From: JANYCO01 sp964437245
GTDB taxonomy: Bacteria > Bacteroidota > Bacteroidia > Cytophagales > Cytophagaceae
DNA length: 64,000 bases
Direction of reading: 5' to 3'
NCBI GenBank assembly: GCA_964437245.1
Contig: CAYTGJ010000001.1
Coordinates: 25,698 to 89,697 of the forward strand
Below, one piece after another: positions 46,132 through 54,606 of the stretch. The stretch's first letter is position 1. The number at the start of each line of letters is the position of its first letter. The translations under genes were made by a program, and so were the position numbers. The notes below the pieces were generated by a model. The model had not been told where the DNA came from. It worked only from the letters and a program-made list of their open reading frames with translations, and did not search any database.

Positions 46132-46323
46132 TTATTCCAGCTCACAAGGTGTTTTATATTGCTCGCTCATCGCTTTACAATTTTTCTTTGCTCCCGCCCG
46201 GGTATCATACAGGGAGAAACTCACCGCACTTACTTTCTGACCACACAGGCAAGTCCGTTCTTTCTTACACCCGGCCAGGATGGAAACGATCAGTACCATT
46301 ACGAATGTTGTGGTTGTTCTCAT
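46132..46323 (-). CDS. Small Cys-rich lipoprotein
   Basis: 63 residues from the ATG at 46323; the longer frame has no signal. A lipoprotein signal ends VSILAGC (Cys at residue 19). The mature part is about 45 residues and has five more cysteines (ERTCLCGQK, KKNC and KTPCELE are among them), suggesting disulfides or metal binding. No family known to me. It lies 38 bases after the PorP/SprF gene and 49 bases before the CHAT gene, on the same strand, so it is part of that operon. Confidence 0.7.
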   Translation of the reverse strand: MRTTTTFVMVLIVSILAGCKKERTCLCGQKVSAVSFSLYDTRAGAKKNCKAMSEQYKTPCELE

Positions 46324-46361
46324 GCGTTGACTGTTTTTTTTCTGCCATATTTCCCCGTTCA

Positions 46362-47276
46362 TTATTTCTTTTTCCGGAAAAGATTGTCCAGTGTAAAGAG
46401 TACGTTCATTTCATGGGAACTCAATCCAAAACCGGTTCCACCTATATATGTTTCAAATGCGTATCCAAAGCGTATCCGGGAGCTGATGTTGGTCCCCAGG
46501 TTAAGTGCCGCAAAGTTATTGGTAGAGTAGGTAAGGCCTGCCGAAAAATAATCCTTGATCTCAAAGGTAGCGTTGATCCGGGTGTGTAGCTTGGTGTCAG
46601 GATAGTAAAACACTCCTATGTTGGGACGCAGATTATAAAGATCCCCCAGCTTGATCACCGCACCTCCCATCAGGACAATATTCCGTTTCCTTTTCATAAA
46701 AGAAGAAGCAGTATCGCCGGTAATGTCTACTTTATTGGGCGATATCAGGTCTGCTGAAGCCAGGCCGATATAAGCATTTTTTGCATTGAGCTGAAATCCG
46801 AAGCCTATTTTAGGAACGATCCGGTTGTACAGGCTTTTCGCAATTACGTCATCGTCGTTGTCCCAGATCTCAAACCCACTTGTCCCGAACGAAAGAGATG
46901 TCAGACCGGCCCTCAGCCCCATAGAGAGTTTCAGTTTCCGTGTGAGAGTAAGGTAATAGGCATAGTTAAGATTTACATCCGTGTTTTTATACCCGCTGTG
47001 AGAAGCTGTTCCCAGATTTACTCCCAGCGCCATTTTGTTGGACTTAAACCGGTAGTCGCTCCAGAATCTTCCCAGGGTAGGAGCTCCTTCTATACTGGAC
47101 CATTGCAGCCGGGCGAGCGTACTTACATTGAACTGAGCATCCTGCATTCCTGCAGAGGCGGGGTTGTACACCAACTGGTTGTACATGAAATTAGATAATG
47201 GTGTTATTTGTTGTGCATGTACTACAGCACTCTGTAAGATTACCAACAGGCAACATACCTGTATAATTTTTTTCAT
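46362..47276 (-). CDS. PorP/SprF-family type IX secretion partner protein
   Basis: 304 residues. A signal peptide ends VVHAQ. The N-terminal stretch PLSNFMYNQLVYNPASAG is the signature of the PorP/SprF family, and the rest is a beta-barrel-like alternation ending in FTLDNLFRKKK. Members are outer-membrane proteins that help export and hold T9SS type B cargo (SprF with SprB is the known pair). The gene lies 18 bases after a type B cargo gene, the usual pairing, so it is expected to serve that cargo specifically. Confidence 0.92.
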   Translation of the reverse strand: MKKIIQVCCLLVILQSAVVHAQQITPLSNFMYNQLVYNPASAGMQDAQFNVSTLARLQWSSIEGAPTLGRFWSDYRFKSNKMALGVNLGTASHSGYKNTDVNLNYAYYLTLTRKLKLSMGLRAGLTSLSFGTSGFEIWDNDDDVIAKSLYNRIVPKIGFGFQLNAKNAYIGLASADLISPNKVDITGDTASSFMKRKRNIVLMGGAVIKLGDLYNLRPNIGVFYYPDTKLHTRINATFEIKDYFSAGLTYSTNNFAALNLGTNISSRIRFGYAFETYIGGTGFGLSSHEMNVLFTLDNLFRKKK

Positions 47277-47294
47277 ATTCGGTTATGGCAAGGT

Positions 47295-49568
47295 TTAATA
47301 TCGGATCTCAAAGAAGCCTTTTACAATTTCGTCTTTCGCTTTGCTGGCATCACTCTGAGTAAATACAAAATAATAGGTACCGGGTCTCAGTTTTCCTCCA
47401 TTTCTGTCTTCTCCTCCCCAGCTATTATCATAATTCTCTACATCATAGACCAGTTCCCCGGCGCGGTCGAATATTCTAAGCGTATTGCTCACCTCTTCTC
47501 TTACACCGCGTACTACGAAGTAATCATTTTTACCGTCGTTGTTGGGAGTAATAAAATTCGGTGTTTTTATTCCCTGATAATGTCCCAGTACGATCAGATA
47601 ATCTTCGGTTTCAGACATCTCCTCGTTAGGCATACAAAATTCATAGGCCTGAAACGGCTGAGATTGTCTGACACGCACACGTACACGTTTCGGACCTGGA
47701 TTGGCATTGACCGGAATGGATATATTGTTAACCGTAAAGTCCGGCCCGTAAGAGGCTGCCGACCCCAGAAATTCATTTTCGCTCTCCATTTTTCCATCAT
47801 TGTCCAGGTCGATCCAGAGTCCGCAATAAATCTGGCTACCATTCTGATTGGACGTTTCCAGAAAAGCCTGATAATTATTTCCTACATACAGGGTATCATA
47901 TTTGTCGGATGCAGTAAGATCGCTGTACCCGGTCAGGCTGGCTCCTGTATTAGCAGACCCCACATTGGTCTGCCGGAGTCGGAACCCATTGATGTAGCTC
48001 TGATCGGCATAGGTTTGCGACAATTCACAAGCTAGGGGAGTTAGCTGCTGTGCCAGTGTAGGATGGGAGCTGACCGTAATTTCTTTGGTTATTTCGGCAA
48101 TTGTTTCTCCGAGCGGGGAATATACCGTACAATAAAGCGTTCCGGAAGGTGTGTTCTTATTAAAATAATAGGTGATTGTATCGCTAAAAGTCTCTCCAAG
48201 CATATATATATTACTGCTGCTATAGTACCAGCTACAACTGTTGCCCGGTTCACGGGGATGGATCATAAAACTGTTTTCTGTTTCAGAGGCAACAATATCT
48301 TTTCCTATAATGTTGTATTTCTGTACTCCATATTTCAATTTAAATACGACCATCTTGCTGTCTGTGGTCCGTTTGCCTACCAGTACTAATCTTCTGTCGG
48401 ATGTTGAAATAGCAGAAGCATTGAACTCCATATTGGGAAATGAGACTACGCCTCCTACTCCAAAGCTGCTGTCAATATGCCCTTCCGGAAAATACCGCGC
48501 TACGGTACCATATTGCACACCGGAATAAGTACAGGTACCGGAAACGAGGATCTTATTATCAGGTTGTAGCTGGATGCTGTTAAACACCCCCGAACCAAAA
48601 GAGGTGAGGTTAGCTTTGAAGGTATTGTCAAGACTTCCGTCCGCATTCAGACGAAAAATTCCCGGAGAAGATGCATTGGCTCCGGCTACAAGGATCTTCC
48701 CGTCAGGAGCCTGTAACAGCGCCGCAACATAAGCATAAGTCGAATCAATGGTTTGCCGGGAAATACCGTTTGCCCCGAACGTCTCGTCAAGCGTACCGTT
48801 CGGTTTTATTTTGACAACAGTATAGGTAGAGAGTCCCATCAACGGAGGAGCAGAATATCCTCCGAGCAACGTAGATCCGTCGTCAAGACTAAGAATTGCT
48901 CTGGCACCATTCAGACTCATCTGGGGAGAGAAATTATTGTCCAGGAATAATTTTCCGGTACTGTTAAAAGCCGTTTCCAGTGCTCCCGAACCGGTATGCT
49001 TTGACATGAGCATATAGGAAAACGTATAATAGGCATATCCCCCCAGTACTACCCGGTCTGTGGCCCGGTTGTAAGCCATACTCGTCATGTTATGGGTATG
49101 CGAGGTGTTTGAGATAAAATAGCTTGCTCCGGAAAAAACCGACGCTCCGCTGGAAGATAGCTTGCCCAGGAAAGGCCATTTATTCATTCCGTCTTTTGCG
49201 TAACTATAGAAAATCCCTCCGTCTGCCGCCAGGGCAATAGAAGGACCAAATCCGGAGATAATGGGGTCTTCGGGACTAAGGCGACCTGATCCGTTAAAAC
49301 TATTATCCATGGATCCATCAGGGAGAAGCCTGGCGATATAACAGCGATTGATAGAGGTTTCCATGAAACTTCCGCCTACGACTATTTTCCCGTCCGGTTG
49401 TATGAATACTGATCTCAGATTATCATTCACCCCACCATCCAGTGGCACATAACCGGACCCTGCTATTCCGAATGAATAGTCAGGCTGGCCATCCTGTTGT
49501 GCTTTTACTGCTGTAGTCAGCACCAGTGTAGAACAAAAAACAATTATCAATTGTAGTTTTTTTATCAT
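47295..49568 (-). CDS. T9SS type B cargo protein with delta-60 repeats and GEVED domain
   Basis: 757 residues. A signal peptide (cleavage near VKAQQ) is followed by repeats of the delta-60 kind that build a beta-propeller (about 30-430, repeated phrases like QPDGKIVVGGSF and NADGSLDNTF). A GEVED-like domain follows (about 570-665, with GLWIDLDNDGKMES and SETEDYLIVLG). The C terminus is a type B (CHU_C, gliding-motility-associated) sorting domain: KTPNFITPNNDGKNDYFVVRG to GFFEIRY. It should be surface-exposed. It is the first gene of the operon that ends with the CHAT protease. Confidence 0.92.
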   Translation of the reverse strand: MIKKLQLIIVFCSTLVLTTAVKAQQDGQPDYSFGIAGSGYVPLDGGVNDNLRSVFIQPDGKIVVGGSFMETSINRCYIARLLPDGSMDNSFNGSGRLSPEDPIISGFGPSIALAADGGIFYSYAKDGMNKWPFLGKLSSSGASVFSGASYFISNTSHTHNMTSMAYNRATDRVVLGGYAYYTFSYMLMSKHTGSGALETAFNSTGKLFLDNNFSPQMSLNGARAILSLDDGSTLLGGYSAPPLMGLSTYTVVKIKPNGTLDETFGANGISRQTIDSTYAYVAALLQAPDGKILVAGANASSPGIFRLNADGSLDNTFKANLTSFGSGVFNSIQLQPDNKILVSGTCTYSGVQYGTVARYFPEGHIDSSFGVGGVVSFPNMEFNASAISTSDRRLVLVGKRTTDSKMVVFKLKYGVQKYNIIGKDIVASETENSFMIHPREPGNSCSWYYSSSNIYMLGETFSDTITYYFNKNTPSGTLYCTVYSPLGETIAEITKEITVSSHPTLAQQLTPLACELSQTYADQSYINGFRLRQTNVGSANTGASLTGYSDLTASDKYDTLYVGNNYQAFLETSNQNGSQIYCGLWIDLDNDGKMESENEFLGSAASYGPDFTVNNISIPVNANPGPKRVRVRVRQSQPFQAYEFCMPNEEMSETEDYLIVLGHYQGIKTPNFITPNNDGKNDYFVVRGVREEVSNTLRIFDRAGELVYDVENYDNSWGGEDRNGGKLRPGTYYFVFTQSDASKAKDEIVKGFFEIRY

Positions 49569-49664
49569 AACGCATTCATTTTAATGGTCTGAATATAATG
49601 TACTCTCTAAATTCTGATGAAAAAGTGGATTACAGCAAGAACAGTAGTAACTCCGTTTTGCTAT

Positions 49665-49709
49665 AAAAAACGATCAAAAATCAAACCAGGAATTGTTCTA
49701 TGATCGTTT
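49665..49709 (-). terminator. Intrinsic terminator of the TPR gene (minus strand)
   Basis: On the minus strand AAACGATCA pairs with TGATCGTTT over 9 bp (plus-strand arms 49668-49676 and 49701-49709), with a 24-base loop and Ts at the end. It separates the TPR gene from the CHAT operon, so they are distinct units. No -7 box for the operon was found in the 247-base gap. Confidence 0.65.
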
Positions 49710-49815
49710 CATAAGTTAAAGATAATCAATATATTCTTGCACTTCGTAAAAAAATGTAATTTTTATAGGAGTTAAGTGCATGCCATGACCTCACCAAACG
49801 AAACTCACAAGATTC

Positions 49816-50886
49816 TTATAAGCTTGTTGACTGCCTTTTTCGTTTTATATAAAGTTTTTCTTCTGAATTCTTTTTCCCATCATAGGTTTGAGGAACGTAG
49901 CCCCCGGGAGAATAGATCTTGCCATTATAGTAAAAATCCATCAGGAGTAGCTTTTTCTCTATTTCTTCCACGAGGATCTTTTTTTTCTCTTCAATTGTTT
50001 TGCCCGGCAGGATCTCCTCCAAAAAAGAAAAGGAAGAGGCTCCGGCTATGATTTTGGATATATTTTCGTCAAACAAATCATTCTTTTTAGTAACCTCCGT
50101 CTTATACACTTCTTTCAACAACAATAGCAGGGAGTTTTTAGCATCCTTGCTTTTAACATCGTCTACCGAGAGGAGTGCAGCCTTATATTGCCCTTGTTTA
50201 TACTGGTATAAAGAGTTAAGTGCCGCAATTCTATAATCTTTCTCATAGAGTTTACCGGCTTTATGAATGTATTTTTGAGCCTGGCTGAACCGGCCGGCCT
50301 GGTATTCGGATATCGAAAGTGCGATCAGGTGTTCGGTATCTTCCGGCCTTTCGGAAGAAGCTTTCCGGAAATAATAACGGGCGCTATCGTATTGCTTTTG
50401 CTCATAATGCAGCACTCCTATATTGTGTTTCACCCAGGCATTCGATTTGGGGAGGATCAGGGACCATTCCATTTTTTCAGGTCTTTTGTCGGAATAATAT
50501 TTGGAATTATACTTCCGTGAAAGAACCAGGGTTTCCTGAAAAGCGGTCAACTGCTGATCCTCATTGCCCCTGATCAGGGCCAGTGCTGCCTGGTTGTAGG
50601 GGAAGACAGGATCTTCCCGCATTCCCTTTTTGAATGCTTCCTCTGCTTTTTCAACCTGATTAAGGTGGAGATAAGCGATTCCTAAACGGAAATGATTTCT
50701 TCCGGCATAAGTGCTGTCCAGACGAATAAATTTTTCTGTTTGTTCTGTCAGAGATCGAAAATCCCTTGTCCAGTATAGCAAAGCTAATCGTTCTTCAAAA
50801 TCCCTGATGGACACTTCATTGTTTTGTGCGAAAATGTTTTCACAGGAAAATAAAAAGAGAATAAGAATAAATGTTTTTCTGATCAT
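49816..50886 (-). CDS. Exported TPR-repeat protein
   Basis: 356 residues. A signal peptide ends NIFAQ. The mature protein is almost wholly helical with tetratricopeptide repeats: HFRLGIAYLHLNQVEKAEEA, then HNIGVLHYEQKQYDSA (repeat spacing about 34 residues). TPR proteins hold partner proteins. The last part is basic and short. No known catalytic domain. Terminators flank the gene on both sides, so it is probably monocistronic, although a CHAT/TPR operon is immediately downstream. Confidence 0.8.
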   Translation of the reverse strand: MIRKTFILILFLFSCENIFAQNNEVSIRDFEERLALLYWTRDFRSLTEQTEKFIRLDSTYAGRNHFRLGIAYLHLNQVEKAEEAFKKGMREDPVFPYNQAALALIRGNEDQQLTAFQETLVLSRKYNSKYYSDKRPEKMEWSLILPKSNAWVKHNIGVLHYEQKQYDSARYYFRKASSERPEDTEHLIALSISEYQAGRFSQAQKYIHKAGKLYEKDYRIAALNSLYQYKQGQYKAALLSVDDVKSKDAKNSLLLLLKEVYKTEVTKKNDLFDENISKIIAGASSFSFLEEILPGKTIEEKKKILVEEIEKKLLLMDFYYNGKIYSPGGYVPQTYDGKKNSEEKLYIKRKRQSTSL

Positions 50887-50917
50887 ACTAATGCTATTAA
50901 TAACCCTCCATTACCAG

Positions 50918-50962
50918 ATCGCTCCTGATAAAAGCCTCAGGAGACCATTTATCAGGAGCGAT
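50918..50962. terminator. 15-bp stem-loop between glyA and the TPR gene
   Basis: ATCGCTCCTGATAAA (50918-50932) pairs perfectly with TTTATCAGGAGCGAT (50948-50962) around a 15-base loop. There is no T-run, so either a weak terminator or a processing or stability element after glyA. Confidence 0.5.
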
Positions 50963-50987
50963 TGTGATTGATTTCTATTTAATACCG

Positions 50988-52280
50988 TTACAGATACAAC
51001 GGGAATTTTTCCATCATTTTATTTACCTGCTTTCTTGCTTCTGCAATACGGCTTTCGTTTTCATGATTCATTAAAACCTCATCGATCAGGTCTACGATCT
51101 GGATCATGTCGTTTTCTTTCAGCCCGCGGGAAGTCATGGCCGCTGTACCGACACGCATTCCGGAAGTGACAAACGGAGACTTATCATCAAAAGGTACCAT
51201 GTTCTTATTAATGGTAATATCCGCTTTGATCAGCGTATTTTCAGCAATTTTACCTGTCAGATTTTTAGAGCGAAGATCGATCAGCATAAGATGGTTGTCC
51301 GTTCCTCCGGAAATGATCTGATATCCTTTGCTTAGAAATACTCCCGCCATCGCCTGCGCATTGGCTTTTACCTGTTTTGCATATTCCAGGTAATCATCGG
51401 AAAGAGCTTCGAAGAAAGATACTGCCTTCGCAGCAATCACATGCTCCAGTGGTCCTCCCTGTGTACCCGGAAACACCGCCATATCCAATACATTAGACAT
51501 CATTCTGGTTTCTCCTTTAGGAGTTTTCTGTCCCCATGGATTTTCAAAGTCTTTGCCCATCATGATCACACCACCTCTTGGCCCTCTTAATGTCTTATGG
51601 GTAGTAGTGGTTACGATATGACAGTGAGGAACCGGATCGTTTAACAATCCTTTGGCAATAAGACCTGCCGGGTGGGAAATATCCGCCAGCAATAAGGCTC
51701 CTACTTTATCAGCGATCGAACGGAATCTCGCATAATCCCAATCGCGGGAATATGCGGAAGCTCCGCAGATGATCAGTTTTGGTTTTTCTTTCAAAGCGAT
51801 CGCTTCTACTTTGTCCATATCGATCAGCCCTGTTTCTTTTTCTACACCATAGAAAAACGGCTTATAATATTTACCGGAAAGGTTCACCGGCGAACCGTGT
51901 GAAAGGTGACCTCCATGCGAAAGATCAAAACCCAGAATAGGGTCTCCGGGCTGAAGACAACCCAGAAATACTGCTGCGTTTGCCTGTGCTCCGGAATGCG
52001 GTTGCACATTTGCCCACTCTGCTCCGAATAGTTTTTTCAAACGGTCAATTGCCAATTGCTCGGCAATGTCTACTATTTCACACCCTCCATAATATCGCTT
52101 GCCGGGAAGGCCTTCTGCATATTTATTAGTCAATACACTTCCCATCGCTTCCATTACCTGTTTTGAGGTAAAGTTCTCCGAAGCGATCAGCTCGATACCA
52201 TGCTCCTGGCGGTCTCCTTCCTTTTTGATAAGGTCAAAGATCTCCGTGTCCCTGGTGATTTTTCTTGTCATAGTTTCCAT
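50988..52280 (-). CDS. glyA: Serine hydroxymethyltransferase
   Basis: 430 residues, the usual length. PLP-binding Lys229 lies in TTTTHKTLRGPRGG. The family blocks NKYAEGLPGKRYYGG and SGAQANAAVFLG are present. It converts serine and tetrahydrofolate to glycine and 5,10-methylene-tetrahydrofolate in the cytoplasm, feeding one-carbon metabolism. Start ATG at 52280 (METMTRK); the ATG nine bases later is an alternative. A -7 box is at 52337 on the minus strand. It is divergent from a nitroreductase gene. Housekeeping gene. Confidence 0.97.
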   Translation of the reverse strand: METMTRKITRDTEIFDLIKKEGDRQEHGIELIASENFTSKQVMEAMGSVLTNKYAEGLPGKRYYGGCEIVDIAEQLAIDRLKKLFGAEWANVQPHSGAQANAAVFLGCLQPGDPILGFDLSHGGHLSHGSPVNLSGKYYKPFFYGVEKETGLIDMDKVEAIALKEKPKLIICGASAYSRDWDYARFRSIADKVGALLLADISHPAGLIAKGLLNDPVPHCHIVTTTTHKTLRGPRGGVIMMGKDFENPWGQKTPKGETRMMSNVLDMAVFPGTQGGPLEHVIAAKAVSFFEALSDDYLEYAKQVKANAQAMAGVFLSKGYQIISGGTDNHLMLIDLRSKNLTGKIAENTLIKADITINKNMVPFDDKSPFVTSGMRVGTAAMTSRGLKENDMIQIVDLIDEVLMNHENESRIAEARKQVNKMMEKFPLYL

Positions 52281-52336
52281 TATGAAATAGTAGTTATTTA
52301 ATATGCCATAAAGTTACAGCAACTTAACATGAGTGC

Positions 52337-52344
52337 CAAAATTA
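52337..52344 (-). promoter_or_regulatory. -7 box of glyA
   Basis: CAAAATTA on the plus strand reads TAATTTTG on the minus strand (TAnnTTTG), 56 bases from the glyA start codon. No TTG at the expected spacing. Confidence 0.45.
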
Positions 52345-52438
52345 CAACAGAGAATAAATTCTAATATGTTTTTAATTCACTGATTATCAAATTTTAATTT
52401 ATATTTAACCGTTGTCCGGCAAAAATACACGCAACAAC

Positions 52439-52458
52439 ATATATGTTATAACATATAT
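52439..52458. promoter_or_regulatory. Perfect 20-bp palindrome, probable operator of the nitroreductase gene
   Basis: ATATATGTTATAACATATAT reads the same on both strands, and one mismatch further out the match goes on. It ends 6 bases before the -7 box at 52465, so it covers the -33 region: a bound repressor would block polymerase. Confidence 0.75.
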
Positions 52459-52464
52459 TTTTTC

Positions 52465-52472
52465 TATATTTG
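52465..52472 (+). promoter_or_regulatory. -7 box of the nitroreductase promoter
   Basis: TATATTTG fits TAnnTTTG, 28 bases before the ATG at 52501. There is no TTG at the usual distance; the palindrome takes that place. Confidence 0.65.
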
Positions 52473-52500
52473 TACAACAATAAACAAAACCCGAAAAAAC

Positions 52501-53079
52501 ATGGAAAAAACAGCATCCGTGGCACACGAAATACTAAAAGAAATTAAAACACGCAAAAGCGGCAGAGCCTATTCGGAAAAACCGGTAGAGACAGAAAAAA
52601 TACACAGCCTGCTGGAAGCCGCCAGATGGGCACCTTCCAGCATGAACGAACAACCATGGCGTTACGTTTTGGGGACGCAGGATAATCCGGAAGTATACCA
52701 CAAAATATTCGATTCCCTGCTGGAAGGAAACCAGAGCTGGGTGAAAAAAGCACCGGCACTGATCGTAAGCCTGGCGAAAAAAACACATCTCCGCAATGGT
52801 AGTCCAAATCGCTATGCCCTGCACGATACCGGTGCTGCCAATGTGCTTCTGTGTCTTCAGGCCTCTGCGCTGGAGTTATATGCCCATCAGATGGGAGGAT
52901 TTGACCACGCAACGCTTCGCAGCGCCCTGAACATCCCGGATGATTTTGAGATCGCTTCTGTAATATCGATAGGATATCCCGGAAATCCGGATGAACTGCC
53001 GGAAGATCTTCGCAAAAGGGAGCTGGCTCCAAGAGAGCGTTATACGCAGCAGGAGCTGGTGTTTACAAAAGGATTTTAA
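52501..53079 (+). CDS. Nitroreductase-family FMN-dependent oxidoreductase
   Basis: 192 residues. The FMN-binding block RKSGRAYSEKPV is followed by LLEAARWAPSSMNEQPW, the classic nitroreductase signature, and the C-terminal part has IGYPG as expected. The family reduces nitro groups, quinones or similar compounds with NAD(P)H. The natural substrate is unknown. The promoter carries a palindrome likely bound by a repressor. The gene is divergent from glyA and precedes a pirin gene by 104 bases. Confidence 0.88.
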   Translation: MEKTASVAHEILKEIKTRKSGRAYSEKPVETEKIHSLLEAARWAPSSMNEQPWRYVLGTQDNPEVYHKIFDSLLEGNQSWVKKAPALIVSLAKKTHLRNGSPNRYALHDTGAANVLLCLQASALELYAHQMGGFDHATLRSALNIPDDFEIASVISIGYPGNPDELPEDLRKRELAPRERYTQQELVFTKGF

Positions 53080-53170
53080 AACGGCCGTTCATTCACAGCA
53101 CGGGCTTTTCGGAGGATAAGTTAGGGGATAAGTATGGACCATACGCTGAAAAATTTAACCACTAAAAAAC

Positions 53171-53178
53171 AAAGGAGG
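53171..53178 (+). promoter_or_regulatory. Strong Shine-Dalgarno sequence before pirin
   Basis: AAAGGAGG, five bases before the ATG at 53184. Such complete SD sequences are uncommon in Bacteroidota, where initiation is mostly SD-independent. Confidence 0.6.
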
Positions 53179-53183
53179 TACCT

Positions 53184-53891
53184 ATGAAAAAGGTAATACA
53201 CAAAGCCAATACCAGAGGTCATGCGGATCATGGCTGGCTTAAAAGTTATCATACATTCAGCTTTGCAGGCTACTACGATCCTGAACGGGTTCATTTCGGA
53301 TTACTAAGAGTTCTTAACGATGACGTGGTAGAAGGAGGAAGAGGGTTTGGTAAACATCCACACGATAACATGGAGATCGTTTCCATTCCATTATCCGGAG
53401 CACTCCACCATCAGGACAGTACCGGAAGGGATAAGGTCATCAATACAAACGATGTACAGATCATGAGTGCGGGAAAAGGGATTGCGCATTCGGAGTTTAA
53501 CGACTCTCCGACCGAAGCGGTAAATTTTCTGCAGATCTGGGTGTTTCCGAAACAAAAAAATATTGAACCGCGGTACGATCAGAAAACCTTTCACCCTGGG
53601 GACAGGAAAAATAAATTTCAGACAGTGGTTTCTCCGGAAGATCCGGATGCCGTATGGATCAATCAGGATGCTTATTTCAGTCTTGGTAACCTGGACAAAG
53701 GAATCAGCCTGGACTACCCGGTTCGGAAGAAGGGAAATGGAGTATATGTCTTTGTGCTCAACGGATCGGTAAAAGTAAATGAAGATACCCTCCAAAAGAG
53801 GGATGCCATCGGGCTCTCAGAAACTGACGAGTTCCACATCGAAGCCACAGAAGATGCAGAAGTGCTGTTGATCGATGTGCCGATGAACTAA
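53184..53891 (+). CDS. Pirin-family protein
   Basis: 235 residues in two cupin halves. The N-terminal half has the metal site of pirins: FGKHPHDNMEIVS (His ligands) and MSAGKGIAHSEFN near residue 96. The C-terminal half lacks it. Bacterial pirins of this kind have quercetinase activity or modulate enzymes, and which applies here is not known. A full Shine-Dalgarno sequence is present. It is followed by a strong terminator, and the distance from the nitroreductase gene (104 bases) allows one transcript. Confidence 0.9.
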   Translation: MKKVIHKANTRGHADHGWLKSYHTFSFAGYYDPERVHFGLLRVLNDDVVEGGRGFGKHPHDNMEIVSIPLSGALHHQDSTGRDKVINTNDVQIMSAGKGIAHSEFNDSPTEAVNFLQIWVFPKQKNIEPRYDQKTFHPGDRKNKFQTVVSPEDPDAVWINQDAYFSLGNLDKGISLDYPVRKKGNGVYVFVLNGSVKVNEDTLQKRDAIGLSETDEFHIEATEDAEVLLIDVPMN

Positions 53892-53947
53892 TGACGCGAA
53901 TCAGGTCCGGATGTATGTTTGTTTAAAAAACAGGATAAAAAAATGTT

Positions 53948-53979
53948 AAAAAGTAGAAAGAATCATCTTTCTACTTTTT
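53948..53979 (+). terminator. Intrinsic terminator after pirin
   Basis: AAAAAGTAGAAAGA (53948-53961) pairs perfectly with TCTTTCTACTTTTT (53966-53979) around a 4-base loop. Confidence 0.85.
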
Positions 53980-54032
53980 GATTCAAGAAATGTTTTGATT
54001 AAAATTATAAAAACAAAAACACTTTTATTCTT

Positions 54033-54506
54033 ATGAAAAAATTGTCCTCGATAGGATTAGATCCGCAACTATCCAAAAACCTTGCTGAAAAACTAAATGT
54101 ACTTCTTTCGGATTACCAGGTATTCTACATGAATGTAAGAGGATTCCACTGGAATGTACGGGGGGATAAGTTTTTCGAGCTTCATCTGAAATTTGAAGAA
54201 TTGTACAACGATGTTGTCCTTAAAATAGACGAAGTGGCAGAGCGTGTACTCACCTTAGGTCATACGCCTGTCCATTCTTATACTGACTACCTCCAGATTT
54301 CAGGGGTTAAAGAAGTAAAGAACGTAACCAACGGCAAAGAAGGGCTGACTCATGTTCTGGAAGCTTTCCAAACGATCATTACTCTTCAGAGAGAGCTGTT
54401 ACAACTTTCTTCCGATGCCAACGACGAAGGAACAAATGCGCTGATGAGCGATTATATCCGTGAACAGGAAAAGCTGGTTTGGATGTACTCGGCTTATTTA
54501 AACTAG
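54033..54506 (+). CDS. dps: Dps-family DNA-protection ferritin
   Basis: 157 residues, standard length. The inter-subunit ferroxidase ligands are in place: His39 in RGFHWNVRG, His51, Asp66 and Glu70 (HLKFEELYND and KIDEVAER), with the same spacing as known Dps proteins. It forms 12-subunit shells that store iron and use hydrogen peroxide to oxidise it, shielding DNA. A lysine-poor N terminus suggests weak direct DNA binding. No OxyR-like site or -7 box was found upstream, so regulation cannot be read from the sequence. Confidence 0.92.
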   Translation: MKKLSSIGLDPQLSKNLAEKLNVLLSDYQVFYMNVRGFHWNVRGDKFFELHLKFEELYNDVVLKIDEVAERVLTLGHTPVHSYTDYLQISGVKEVKNVTNGKEGLTHVLEAFQTIITLQRELLQLSSDANDEGTNALMSDYIREQEKLVWMYSAYLN

Positions 54507-54519
54507 CAGTCTTCTCGAT

Positions 54520-54606
54520 ATACCAGATTCCGGATAGCGGCTACTAACATGCGATGGAGTTGCCGATTCAAGATTTCCCATGAAAATTTTATCCGGAATC
54601 TGGTAT
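54520..54606. repeat. Inverted repeat with 16-bp arms, member of a degenerate dispersed repeat
   Basis: ATACCAGATTCCGGAT (54520-54535) pairs perfectly with ATCCGGAATCTGGTAT (54591-54606) across 55 bases. Related stretches with CCnATGAAAAnTTTAT and GGAATCTGGTATC occur at 9881-9985, 12340-12376 and 31930-31985. The rest of the 625-base gap (54507-55131) is AT-rich, holding the 13-mer repeats described below. Confidence 0.6.
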
